A DNA stretch of 7,487 nucleotides from Cyanobacteria bacterium T3Sed10_344R1 (GCA_003566335.1 PXDR01000636.1:1-7487); one strand, 5' to 3'. Positions 1-5,881 are shown, numbered from the stretch's first letter. Made by a program: numbers and translations. Notes: generated from the sequence alone by a model not told the origin.

Positions 1-25
1 ATCCTGACGGCCCACTGGACTTAGC

Positions 26-42
26 CTCCAATCCTTGTGGAG
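26..42. repeat. Small perfect hairpin (5-bp stem)
   Basis: CTCCA (26-30) is complementary to TGGAG (38-42) around a 7-nt loop. It is the first of three consecutive dyads downstream of the polyamine operon. A 5-bp stem alone is weak evidence; its interest comes from the cluster it belongs to. Confidence 0.35.
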
Positions 43-43
43 C

Positions 44-72
44 GGTGCGTTACGACTGCGCCTAACAGCACC
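44..72. repeat. Imperfect palindromic repeat, GGTGCGTTA...TAACaGCACC
   Basis: GGTGC-GTTA (44-52) pairs with TAAC-a-GCACC (63-72) through nine base pairs with one bulged A at 67 and a 10-nt loop. From memory, palindromes built on GGTGCGTTA/TAACGCACC followed by CTAC recur between genes in many cyanobacterial genomes. This copy, followed by CTAC at 73-76, looks like a slightly decayed member. The dyad is seen directly; the family assignment is recollection, and no second copy lies in this window. Confidence 0.5.
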
Positions 73-75
73 CTA

Positions 76-89
76 CAGATGAACATCTG
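76..89. repeat. Near-perfect palindrome CAGATGaaCATCTG
   Basis: Two 6-base arms, CAGATG (76-81) and CATCTG (84-89), are separated by only two bases. The loop is too short for a good RNA hairpin, so as DNA it would be a dyad of the kind bound by dimeric proteins. It sits 72 bp past the stop of the ureohydrolase gene. No function is assigned. Confidence 0.4.
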
Positions 90-100
90 CTCCGACTCTA

Positions 101-131
101 GCCAACAGCCAACAGCCAACAGCCAACAGCC
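101..131. repeat. Heptanucleotide tandem repeat, (GCCAACA) x 4.4
   Basis: Four exact copies of GCCAACA run from 101 to 128, with a partial fifth (GCC) at 129-131. In another register the unit is CAACAGC. This closely resembles the STRR class of short tandem heptamers known from filamentous cyanobacteria, one of which I recall as CAACAGT. The copies are identical, so the array is probably young or still changing in length. It lies outside any credible gene, just past the putative terminator of the polyamine operon. Confidence 0.8.
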
Positions 132-136
132 CCCCA

Positions 137-161
137 ACCAGTTGAAGGGAATTCAACTGGT
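137..161 (-). terminator. Perfect 10-bp inverted repeat at the end of the polyamine operon
   Basis: ACCAGTTGAA (137-146) and TTCAACTGGT (152-161) are perfect complements around a 5-base loop. On the minus strand the hairpin begins inside the TGA stop codon of the ureohydrolase gene (161-163), so the transcript would fold right at the end of the message. It is followed by TTGGGGGG rather than a U-tract, so it is not a textbook intrinsic terminator. It may act as a factor-assisted terminator or as a 3'-end stabiliser. The dyad is certain; the terminator role is inferred from position. Confidence 0.55.
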
Positions 162-1225
162 CAATACTCAGCCGATCTCACCGACTTCGCCATCAGATTG
201 CAGAGCTTGTAAACGGCCCGAGCTGCAACATTGCCGTCCCACTCATGATTACCCACTTCTGACACATCAAACCCAATCAGGGTGCGGCCACTATGAACCA
301 CCTGGCGAAATAGGCAAAACGCTTCTTCGAGTTCCAGTCCCCCCGGTACCGGCGTCCCCGTGTGGGGACACAGCTTCGGATCTAGGCCATCTACGTCAAA
401 GCTGACGTAAACCCGTTGGGGCAGTTCAGTGACAATGCGGCGGCAAATCTCGCGCCAAGACACCCCGTCATAGCAGAGCCGCTTCAAGTCCGGGTCGCCG
501 TGCAAACAGATCCGGCCCCGAGAGTCCCGGATCCGCGCCACTTCGTCATGACACAGGTCGCGGATGCCCACCTGTACCAAGCGGCTGACCTGGGGCAAAG
601 CCAGGGCATTGTCCATAATCGAGGCATGGGAATACTGAAACCCTTCATAAGCCCGCCGGAGATCAGCATGGGCATCAATATGCAGAATGCCAAAATCGTC
701 ATAGCGCTGGGCCAACGCCTGCATGGCCCCAAGGGGCACGCTGTGGTCGCCGCCAATCACCCCCACCCGTTTCCCTAAGGCTAGAGCTTGGGCCGTTTGA
801 TCCTGCACCCACTGGTTCACCGTCTCGCAGGCCGCATTAATCATTTGGAGATCAGCAACTAAATCAGGATGATTGCTGACCTGATCTCCCTGCTCCAGAC
901 AGTCAATAATGCGGCTAGCCTTCAGCCGTAAGTCTTGGTTTTGGGCCGCAAATTTCTCCGGAATCGGCACCAGGTAAATCCCCTGTCGCCAGCCGTCAGG
1001 ATGGTCAAAGTCATAGAGGTCAAGCTGGGGCGAAGCCGCCAAAGTCGCCGCAGGCCCCAGAGCTGTCCCCGCGTGATAAGACACCGTCACCTCCCAGGGC
1101 ACCCCCAGGATGATCGTCTCGGCTTGCTGGTAATCGCAGGGCAAGCCAAACAGATTGCCGTTTTCTAGCCCCACCCCACTGGGGTCAAACGTGGCTAGGG
1201 CATTTCTAGAGGACTTGGGGGACAT
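161..1225 (-). CDS. speB: Agmatinase-family ureohydrolase
   Basis: This 354-residue member of the arginase/agmatinase (ureohydrolase) superfamily most likely hydrolyses agmatine to putrescine and urea in the cytosol using two metal ions, usually Mn. All expected metal ligands are visible: H161 in GGDHS, D184/H186/D188 in IDAHAD, and D277/D279 in SFDVDGLDP. E323 in DVSEVG is also in place. The N-terminal FDPSGVG...FGLP block and the late HEWDGNVAARAVYKL block match a longer bacterial subfamily, about 350 residues against roughly 300 for the E. coli type. I chose the ATG at 1223-1225, which has AAGG at 1231-1234 five bases upstream; a GTG two codons earlier overlaps that site. The gene follows the spermidine synthase fusion by 28 bp, which supports agmatinase. 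Cyanobacterial relatives include a guanidine hydrolase, so the substrate is inferred, not proven. Confidence 0.88.
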   Translation of the reverse strand: MSPKSSRNALATFDPSGVGLENGNLFGLPCDYQQAETIILGVPWEVTVSYHAGTALGPAATLAASPQLDLYDFDHPDGWRQGIYLVPIPEKFAAQNQDLRLKASRIIDCLEQGDQVSNHPDLVADLQMINAACETVNQWVQDQTAQALALGKRVGVIGGDHSVPLGAMQALAQRYDDFGILHIDAHADLRRAYEGFQYSHASIMDNALALPQVSRLVQVGIRDLCHDEVARIRDSRGRICLHGDPDLKRLCYDGVSWREICRRIVTELPQRVYVSFDVDGLDPKLCPHTGTPVPGGLELEEAFCLFRQVVHSGRTLIGFDVSEVGNHEWDGNVAARAVYKLCNLMAKSVRSAEY

Positions 1226-1230
1226 TAGCA

Positions 1231-1234
1231 CCTT
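1231..1234 (-). promoter_or_regulatory. Ribosome binding site deciding the ureohydrolase start
   Basis: On the minus strand AAGG lies five bases upstream of the ATG at 1223-1225, within the 28-bp gap after the preceding gene. It favours this ATG over the GTG at 1229-1231, which would leave no site at a workable distance. Confidence 0.55.
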
Positions 1235-1253
1235 AAAGGTTGAACCAGGATCG

Positions 1254-2537
1254 CTATGCCTCGATCATAGTGCGGATAAATGTGGGTAGACAAAAGGCCG
1301 CTGTATGAATATCAGCGTTGTAGTACTGCAATCCCTGGGCTTGAGAAAAGGTTTGCGATCGCACCTGATCGTAATCTTTAATCGGGTGGGAACCTTGCTT
1401 CGAGCTATAGGTAAAGCTCCACATCCCGGTGGGATAGGTCGGAATAAAGGCCAAATAGCAGTGAACCTGATCTGGGCCAAAAATTGGGCGCAGACAGCTG
1501 CTTAAGTCCTTAAACGCCGCTTGATTGAACCGAGGGGATTCACTCTGGGCTGTCATCACGCCACCCTGGCGCAAACAGCGGTGCACCTGTTGATAAAAGC
1601 TGTTGCTGAATAACCCTTCAGACGGGCCAACCGGATCTGACGAGTCAATCACAATTAAGTCAAAAGATTGATCCGGGGCATTTTTGACGTACTCAATGCC
1701 GTCATCAATAATCAAGTCCAACCGGGGATCATCCAAGGACGAAGATAGGGTAGGCAAAAACTCCCGCGAGGCCCGAACCACCACCTCATCAATTTCCACC
1801 ATCGTCACCCGCTCAACCTGGGGATAGCGCATCAGTTCACGCACACTGCCCCCGTCACCACCGCCAATCACCAACACATCCTTAATCTCAGGATGGGTCA
1901 ACATCGGCACGTGGATAATCATTTCGTGATAGGCTTTTTCGTCCTTTTCACTACACATCACCATCTTGTCTACGGCCAGCATCTTGCCGTATTCAAAGGT
2001 GTCAAAAATTTCTACGGTTTGATACGGAGATTTTTCTCGAAACACCCGATCCCCTTTATGGCGGATGGAAAGGGCCATATTTTCGTTGCGATCGGTAAAC
2101 CAAACGCTGCGGCTATACTTCGGTGAAATCAGCTTATTGGTGGCTTCATCTCGCAGTTCGCCTAATTCAATATCAGACCGCTCTAATAGCTCCAGCTGAC
2201 CGCGATTCAGCTCCACGGCTGACCCATGCTCAGCGTGAAATGCCCCTTTCAAAATCTCGTAAGACACCCAGGGATTGACGCTATCCCCACAGGTAAATAA
2301 ATCCACCGCCGCATACCGATATTCTGGCCAGGTGTGGATAGCAAGGTGACTTTCTTGAATCACCACCACCCCAGACACGCCAAAGGGAGAAAAGTGGTGA
2401 AACACAGAGCTGATAATTGTCGCGCCAGCTTCTTTCGCTGCCGCTAGCATACTGGTTTCAATCGTCGGGACATCGTTGAGAATTTCGTTGGAGCAGCCAT
2501 GAAACTCAACTAAAATGTGGCGTCCGAGAGATTTCAT
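1254..2537 (-). CDS. Fused S-adenosylmethionine decarboxylase-spermidine synthase
   Basis: This 427-residue protein joins two enzymes that are usually separate. Residues 1-125 are a prokaryotic AdoMet decarboxylase proenzyme. The chain would self-cleave before S63 in QESHLAIHTWPE to form the pyruvoyl cofactor, with S55, H68 and C83 where the Thermotoga-type enzyme has its processing and catalytic residues. Residues 137-427 are a spermidine synthase: YHEM at 203-206, the nucleotide-binding GGGDGG at 225-230, VEID at 247-250, DDG at 278-280, and the catalytic IDSSDPVGP at 297-305. The pair would make decarboxylated AdoMet and transfer its aminopropyl group to putrescine, giving spermidine. The frame is open throughout, with no stop or shift at the junction. 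The ATG has AGGAG (2550-2554) 12 bases upstream, slightly far. It is the first gene of an operon with the ureohydrolase. Such fusions are known but uncommon; exact amine specificity cannot be read from sequence. Confidence 0.93.
   Translation of the reverse strand: MKSLGRHILVEFHGCSNEILNDVPTIETSMLAAAKEAGATIISSVFHHFSPFGVSGVVVIQESHLAIHTWPEYRYAAVDLFTCGDSVNPWVSYEILKGAFHAEHGSAVELNRGQLELLERSDIELGELRDEATNKLISPKYSRSVWFTDRNENMALSIRHKGDRVFREKSPYQTVEIFDTFEYGKMLAVDKMVMCSEKDEKAYHEMIIHVPMLTHPEIKDVLVIGGGDGGSVRELMRYPQVERVTMVEIDEVVVRASREFLPTLSSSLDDPRLDLIIDDGIEYVKNAPDQSFDLIVIDSSDPVGPSEGLFSNSFYQQVHRCLRQGGVMTAQSESPRFNQAAFKDLSSCLRPIFGPDQVHCYLAFIPTYPTGMWSFTYSSKQGSHPIKDYDQVRSQTFSQAQGLQYYNADIHTAAFCLPTFIRTMIEA
1355..1362. 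repeat. HIP1 octamer GCGATCGC
   Basis: Highly iterated palindrome typical of cyanobacterial genomes, here inside the spermidine synthase domain where it encodes part of V-R-S-Q. Confidence 0.9.
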
Positions 2538-2599
2538 GGTTGATCACAGCTCCTGTAGTAAATCGCGTCAAGGCGGCTGAAGCCTGTTTCTAACAGCCT

Positions 2600-2628
2600 C
2601 CCATACCTGTTCAATTGACTCAATCCAA
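2600..2628 (-). promoter_or_regulatory. Weak candidate promoter for the polyamine operon
   Basis: On the minus strand TTGGAT (2623-2628) and TATGGG (2600-2605) are 17 bases apart, each matching the consensus at only three of six positions. Transcription would start near 2593-2595 and give a leader of about 55-60 nt. The -35 element falls inside the left arm of the 2616-2657 dyad, which would suit an operator. This is inference from weak boxes. Confidence 0.25.
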
Positions 2629-2657
2629 ATGTGTTGTAGACAACTTTGATTGAGTCA
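2616..2657. promoter_or_regulatory. Long bulged inverted repeat between divergent genes (possible operator or RNA hairpin)
   Basis: TGACTCAATC (2616-2625) is a perfect 10-base complement of GATTGAGTCA (2648-2657). Moving inward, AAA (2627-2629) pairs with TTT (2645-2647) and GTTGT (2633-2637) with ACAAC (2640-2644), leaving a one-base and a three-base bulge on the left arm and a two-base turn. In total 18 pairs form over 42 bases. It is not followed by a T-run and sits between divergent genes, so a terminator role is unlikely. A shared operator for a dimeric regulator is the simplest reading; no regulator is identified. Confidence 0.55.
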
Positions 2658-2742
2658 TTTCAGGGTATTTTGTGAGGATGCTGATTTGAGCGTTGCCTAA
2701 CCTGCAGCATTTTAGTTTACAGCGTTTTTTCTGGTATTGAGA

Positions 2743-4206
2743 ATGGAGCCAGATTTCTTAGTCAACTCCCCCCAACTGGTTACAGCCCAAAGCCTAGCCC
2801 AGCCCCAGGATCATCAAATTCTGGTGGTTGGGGCCGGGCTGGCGGGGCTTGTGGTGGCCTACCGGCTGCGCCAGGCGGGGCTACGGGCAGATGTGATTGA
2901 AGCCCGTGATCGCATCGGCGGCAGAGTCCACACCTTGAGGGATGCCTGCGGCACCAAAATTCCAGCAGAACTGGGCGGGGAGGCCATTGATTCAGACCAT
3001 CTACACCTGCTGGGGTTAGCGCGGGAACTGGGACTGCCAATTCTGGATGTGCAGGCAGCAGCGCCCCCAGGGCTTCAGGATAGCTACTGGTTTAACGGGC
3101 AGCCGGTGGATCGGGCCAGCCTAGTGGCAGAGTTCGACCAAATTGCGCCCCGCTTGGCGGCTGACATTGCTAAATTGCAGAGATTTCTGCGATCGCACCA
3201 CCTCAACCCAGATCCCGCGACCCAAGCCCTAGATCAGCTATCGATTCCGGCTTACCTGACCCACATCAACGCACCGCCGCTGATTCAGCAGGTGATCACT
3301 GCGGCCTACACCACCAAATATGCCTGCAATGCTGCAACTCAATCTTGCCTAAACTTTTTGTCGGTCACAGATCCAACCCTGGGGCAATTCCGTCTATTTG
3401 GCCTGAGTGATGAGCGATTTTATATTCAAGGCGGTAACGATCAAATTCCGACTCAGCTAGGGGCAGCGATAGCCGATCAGATTGCTCTAAGTACCCAACT
3501 TGAAGCCCTCACCCAACTCGACGACGGACGTTATCGCGTCAGCCTCAGACAGGGGCAGACCAGCTGCGATCGCAACTACGATCAGGTCGTCATCACCATT
3601 CCCTTCAACCTGCTGCGGCACATTCCTCTCAACATCGAGCTTTCCCCCCAACAGCGGGCCGCTATCGAGCACTTGGGCTATGGTCGTCCGACTAAAGTGA
3701 TCACGGCTTACCGCAGCAAACCCTGGCATCGTCAGGGATCAACCGGGCAGCTCTTTACCGATCTCCCCCTGGAGCACCTGTGGGAAACCAGCCAAAGCAT
3801 ATGCTCCACCGAAACCAGTTTGCTGACAAACTACCTCAGCGACCGGCATTCTTCTCTCCCCCATCCCTCCGACCTCGCTCGCTACGGAGAGACCCTGGCT
3901 CAACAGCTCGACCCCGTTTATCCTGGTCTTGCAGCGGCCCAGATAACGGGTGAAGATACGATCGCTCGCAGCACTTGGCTCGAAGATCCTTACAGTCAGG
4001 CAGGCTACTCCTGCTATCACGTCGGGCAATGGACGCAGTTCTACGGCAGCGAAGGTCAGTGCACCGACACCCTATTTTTCGCGGGGGAACACTGCTCTCG
4101 CCAGCACCAGGGCTATATGGAAGGGGCTTGTGAAACGGGGGCGCAGGTTGCTGCCGCTATCCTAGAGACTTACCAGAGCACCAGAACCGCCGCGTCGAAA
4201 ACGTGA
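2743..4206 (+). CDS. FAD-dependent amine (or L-amino-acid) oxidase
   Basis: This 487-residue flavoprotein of the monoamine oxidase/polyamine oxidase/L-amino-acid oxidase superfamily oxidises a C-N bond and reduces O2 or another acceptor. The N-terminal dinucleotide fold has VVGAGLAGL at 28-36, the ribose-binding E53 in VIEAR, and RIGGRVHT at 57-64. The C-terminal FAD motif is FFAGEHCS at 445-452 with GYMEGACETG at 457-466. No signal peptide or membrane segment is seen, so it is probably cytosolic. I chose the ATG at 2743; a TTG two codons earlier is possible and neither has a good ribosome site. It is divergent from the spermidine operon, which makes a polyamine substrate attractive. However, the QGYMEGA...TG ending also occurs in amino-acid oxidases, so the substrate is open. 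Length suits the family. It converges on the DUF1825 gene across 33 bp without a clear terminator. Confidence 0.85.
   Translation: MEPDFLVNSPQLVTAQSLAQPQDHQILVVGAGLAGLVVAYRLRQAGLRADVIEARDRIGGRVHTLRDACGTKIPAELGGEAIDSDHLHLLGLARELGLPILDVQAAAPPGLQDSYWFNGQPVDRASLVAEFDQIAPRLAADIAKLQRFLRSHHLNPDPATQALDQLSIPAYLTHINAPPLIQQVITAAYTTKYACNAATQSCLNFLSVTDPTLGQFRLFGLSDERFYIQGGNDQIPTQLGAAIADQIALSTQLEALTQLDDGRYRVSLRQGQTSCDRNYDQVVITIPFNLLRHIPLNIELSPQQRAAIEHLGYGRPTKVITAYRSKPWHRQGSTGQLFTDLPLEHLWETSQSICSTETSLLTNYLSDRHSSLPHPSDLARYGETLAQQLDPVYPGLAAAQITGEDTIARSTWLEDPYSQAGYSCYHVGQWTQFYGSEGQCTDTLFFAGEHCSRQHQGYMEGACETGAQVAAAILETYQSTRTAASKT
3189..3196. repeat. HIP1 octamer GCGATCGC
   Basis: Exact copy inside the amine oxidase gene, encoding part of L-R-S-H, in the same reading register as the copy at 1355. 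Confidence 0.9.
3566..3573. repeat. HIP1 octamer GCGATCGC
   Basis: Second exact copy in the amine oxidase gene, in a different codon register (C-D-R). The octamer is thus kept as DNA rather than for one peptide. Confidence 0.9.
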
Positions 4207-4239
4207 GTGCCAAGACCCTGAGCAAGCTGCAAGCAGAGC

Positions 4240-4563
4240 TTAGGAGGTTTGCTCAACCTCAGCCTTCATCCGTTCCAAGGTTTGATTCATTTGATCAAAC
4301 ATTTGGCTAGGAGTCATGCCAAACTGACCGAGCTGGGTCTTGAGCTGCTCCACCGTCATCTTGGCCATAAAGTCTTCCGACAGCTCAAACCGCTTCATGA
4401 AAATCCGGTAGCGCTCCATCATCGCTTCCATCTGGTCGATGTAGAGCTTTTTGCCCTCGCGGTCAAACTTACCGTAGTCACTGCCGAGCTGCATCAAAGA
4501 CTGATAATCCTGGAACAGCTGCATCGCTTCTTGCTGCACCAGTTCAGAGTCAAAGAATCCCAT
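4240..4563 (-). CDS. DUF1825 family protein, function unknown
   Basis: This 107-residue acidic, methionine- and glutamine-rich protein is predicted to be almost wholly helical. It matches my memory of the cyanobacterial DUF1825 family over its full length, from MGFFDSELVQQEA at the start through DYGKFDREGKK (29-39), RYRIFMKRFELSEDFMA (51-67) and QLGQFGMTPSQMFDQM near the end. Family members are typically this length. It has no signal peptide, no membrane segment and no recognisable catalytic motif, so I assign no function. The start is clear: on the minus strand GGAAAGGGA lies about seven bases upstream of the ATG. It is 71 bp downstream of the J-domain gene on the same strand and could be co-transcribed, although a weak promoter of its own lies in that gap. 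It converges with the amine oxidase gene. Confidence 0.88.
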   Translation of the reverse strand: MGFFDSELVQQEAMQLFQDYQSLMQLGSDYGKFDREGKKLYIDQMEAMMERYRIFMKRFELSEDFMAKMTVEQLKTQLGQFGMTPSQMFDQMNQTLERMKAEVEQTS

Positions 4564-4593
4564 CGTACTATCCCTTTCCTTTGGCTTATTCCC

Positions 4594-4622
4594 AGCCTAA
4601 AAGTCTGATGGCCCTCCGCCAA
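4594..4622 (-). promoter_or_regulatory. Weak candidate promoter for the DUF1825 gene
   Basis: On the minus strand TTGGCG (4617-4622) and TAGGCT (4594-4599) are separated by 17 bases. The -10 box keeps T1, A2 and T6 of the consensus. A start near 4587 would give a leader of about 24 nt ending in the GGAAAGGGA ribosome site. The boxes are weak, and read-through from the upstream J-domain gene is equally possible. Confidence 0.3.
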
Positions 4623-4634
4623 GGAGAGATAACC

Positions 4635-5552
4635 CTACCGCTTGCGGGCAAAGATGCCAAATAACCCCTTGTTTTGGGACGACTTCGACCCCGCTGGAGG
4701 ATCTAGCTCCCGCAAGTCCAAGCCCACCTGAGGCGCGTATTTTCTGGCGGTAGCGTTGCGGCTATTCAGACGGAGCGCTTGGCGGAAATGCACTTTGGCC
4801 ATCCCCGTCATTTTTTGCATTAAATAAGCTTGGCCAATCAAGCAATGGTAGTCGCTGCTATTCGGCTCAATCTTAATCGCATCCCGCAGTTCCTGCACCG
4901 CCAGGGCATAGTTAGCTTTTTTCATATATTCCTGAGCCCGCTGGGCGTGGCGGTCAGCATAGTTGACCGGAGTTGGCGGCGACTCAGCCGTCTCAACCTT
5001 AGCAATCGACACCTGCTGCTTCGCGTCTGGAGCCGCAACCAGCCCCGTGCGCTTCTCGCGAATCACCAGGTCACCCATCTTGCGCCGCAGGTAGACCAGA
5101 TTCAGCTCATTCAGTACGTTTGTCGTGTGCTGAAACTGTTCAGGCGAATCATATTGGGTGGTCGCCACCTGGGTGAGGGACTGCTCATACATCACCTCCA
5201 CCTCTGGATCGTTAGCTGCCAGCAGTTGCTGAGCCTCAGCGCTGCTGGGATTGAACTGATCGCGCTTGTGAAGCCGACGCACCCGGAACCGCAGGGTGGC
5301 CACGGCTTCCGAGCGGGTTTTTTCCTGCTTGAGCTGCTGATAAGCCGGGTTGACCAGTCGGGTAAACACCTGCTCCGTAAACAGGCGCACCGCCTCATCG
5401 CTGCCAACCTGGCCGTCGGGGTGAAGCTGCTTAGCGACGTGGCGATACCGCTTTAAAATCCGCCGATCATCCGCCGCCACTGAAACCCCGAGAACAGCAT
5501 AGGGGTCGGTAAACTTTTTAATCCAGTCTTCCGGGAAGGCGGTCTGTGCCAT
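4635..5552 (-). CDS. J-domain (DnaJ-like) protein with C-terminal TPR repeats
   Basis: This 305-residue protein has an N-terminal J domain (about 15-80) with DPYAVLGVS leading in and the Hsp70-stimulating HPD tripeptide at 44-46. No Gly/Phe linker or cysteine zinc repeats follow, so it is not a DnaJ (class A) protein but a class C type. The middle (90-195) is charged and unassigned. Residues about 200-268 form two tetratricopeptide repeats: AQEYMKKANYALAVQELRDA with IEPN, then IGQAYLMQKMTGMAKVHFRQA with LNSR. The C-terminus is basic (GIFARKR). It probably recruits DnaK to partners held by the TPRs; the partner is unknown. No ribosome site precedes the ATG, but no alternative start fits better. 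It is upstream of the DUF1825 gene on the same strand and is preceded by a large non-coding gap. Confidence 0.85.
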   Translation of the reverse strand: MAQTAFPEDWIKKFTDPYAVLGVSVAADDRRILKRYRHVAKQLHPDGQVGSDEAVRLFTEQVFTRLVNPAYQQLKQEKTRSEAVATLRFRVRRLHKRDQFNPSSAEAQQLLAANDPEVEVMYEQSLTQVATTQYDSPEQFQHTTNVLNELNLVYLRRKMGDLVIREKRTGLVAAPDAKQQVSIAKVETAESPPTPVNYADRHAQRAQEYMKKANYALAVQELRDAIKIEPNSSDYHCLIGQAYLMQKMTGMAKVHFRQALRLNSRNATARKYAPQVGLDLRELDPPAGSKSSQNKGLFGIFARKR

Positions 5553-5663
5553 TCAAACAACGTACCAGTGTTGGCAGTAGGACATCTGTGGGGTGAACCC
5601 GACGTGAGGCCGTGACGCCCATCGGTGTGAGCTGGCCAGGAGGCCAAAGAGTCAGGGGGCGAC

Positions 5664-5701
5664 GGATCTAGATCCATAATCTAGATCAATGACGATCTAG
5701 C
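5664..5701. promoter_or_regulatory. Cluster of three ATCTAG palindromic sites upstream of the J-domain gene
   Basis: GGATCTAGATCC (5664-5675) is a perfect 12-bp palindrome. ATCTAGAT (5679-5686) is a second, and GATCTAGC (5694-5701) is a half-matching third. The ATCTAG cores start at 5666, 5679 and 5695. They lie 110-150 bp upstream of the J-domain start codon, a suitable place for an operator array, but no cognate regulator is known to me. Confidence 0.4.
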
Positions 5702-5803
5702 AGTGTCTTTGGCTCAGAACGCATCAGGTACCCTAGGTCAAAATCGGCCACAATACACGCGATGGCAGGACTCTCCGATTCTCTTCACTTCATTCAGGAT
5801 AAA

Positions 5804-5831
5804 GGTATTTCAGTAAAACCACGGAAATACC
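5804..5831. repeat. Perfect 8-bp inverted repeat GGTATTTC...GAAATACC
   Basis: GGTATTTC (5804-5811) is fully complementary to GAAATACC (5824-5831). Inside the 12-base interval GT (5813-5814) pairs with AC (5821-5822) after one mismatch, so the stem can extend to ten pairs with a six-base loop. No T-run follows. It could be an operator or part of an RNA hairpin; nothing in the sequence decides between them. Confidence 0.45.
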
Positions 5832-5881
5832 CAGAGCCAATATTCCAGAGTTGACTCCATTGTGGGATGGGGATAGGCAGA

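Larger units (their letters stand above)
2538..2742. promoter_or_regulatory. Divergent regulatory region between the polyamine operon and the amine oxidase
   Basis: This 205-bp gap must hold promoters for both flanking genes. On the operon side the leader carries two small adjacent hairpins, GGCTgaAGCC (2575-2584) and CTGTTtctAACAG (2584-2596), sharing one base and upstream of the ribosome site. The centre holds the long bulged hairpin at 2616-2657. I found no convincing -35/-10 pair for the plus-strand oxidase. No known riboswitch class was recognised. Confidence 0.6.

Noticed and set aside
37..405. 122-codon plus-strand open frame across the repeat array
   Set aside because: It reads through the heptamer repeat and antisense to the ureohydrolase gene; its composition is unlike a protein.
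416..778. 120-codon plus-strand open frame opposite the ureohydrolase gene
   Set aside because: It lies antisense to the metal-binding core of a clear enzyme gene and encodes no recognisable domain.
1236..1249. GGTTCAACC-like T-arm sequence on the minus strand
   Set aside because: No other tRNA arms fit around it; it lies in the short gap between two operon genes.
4207..4239. Possible terminator between the convergent amine oxidase and DUF1825 genes
   Set aside because: The only pairing (AGCTGC with AGAGCT) is interrupted and has almost no loop; no T-run is present.
4830..5456. 208-codon plus-strand open frame opposite the J-domain gene
   Set aside because: It is fully antisense to a gene with a recognisable J domain and TPRs, and is rich in His/Leu/Arg as expected of a reverse-strand shadow.
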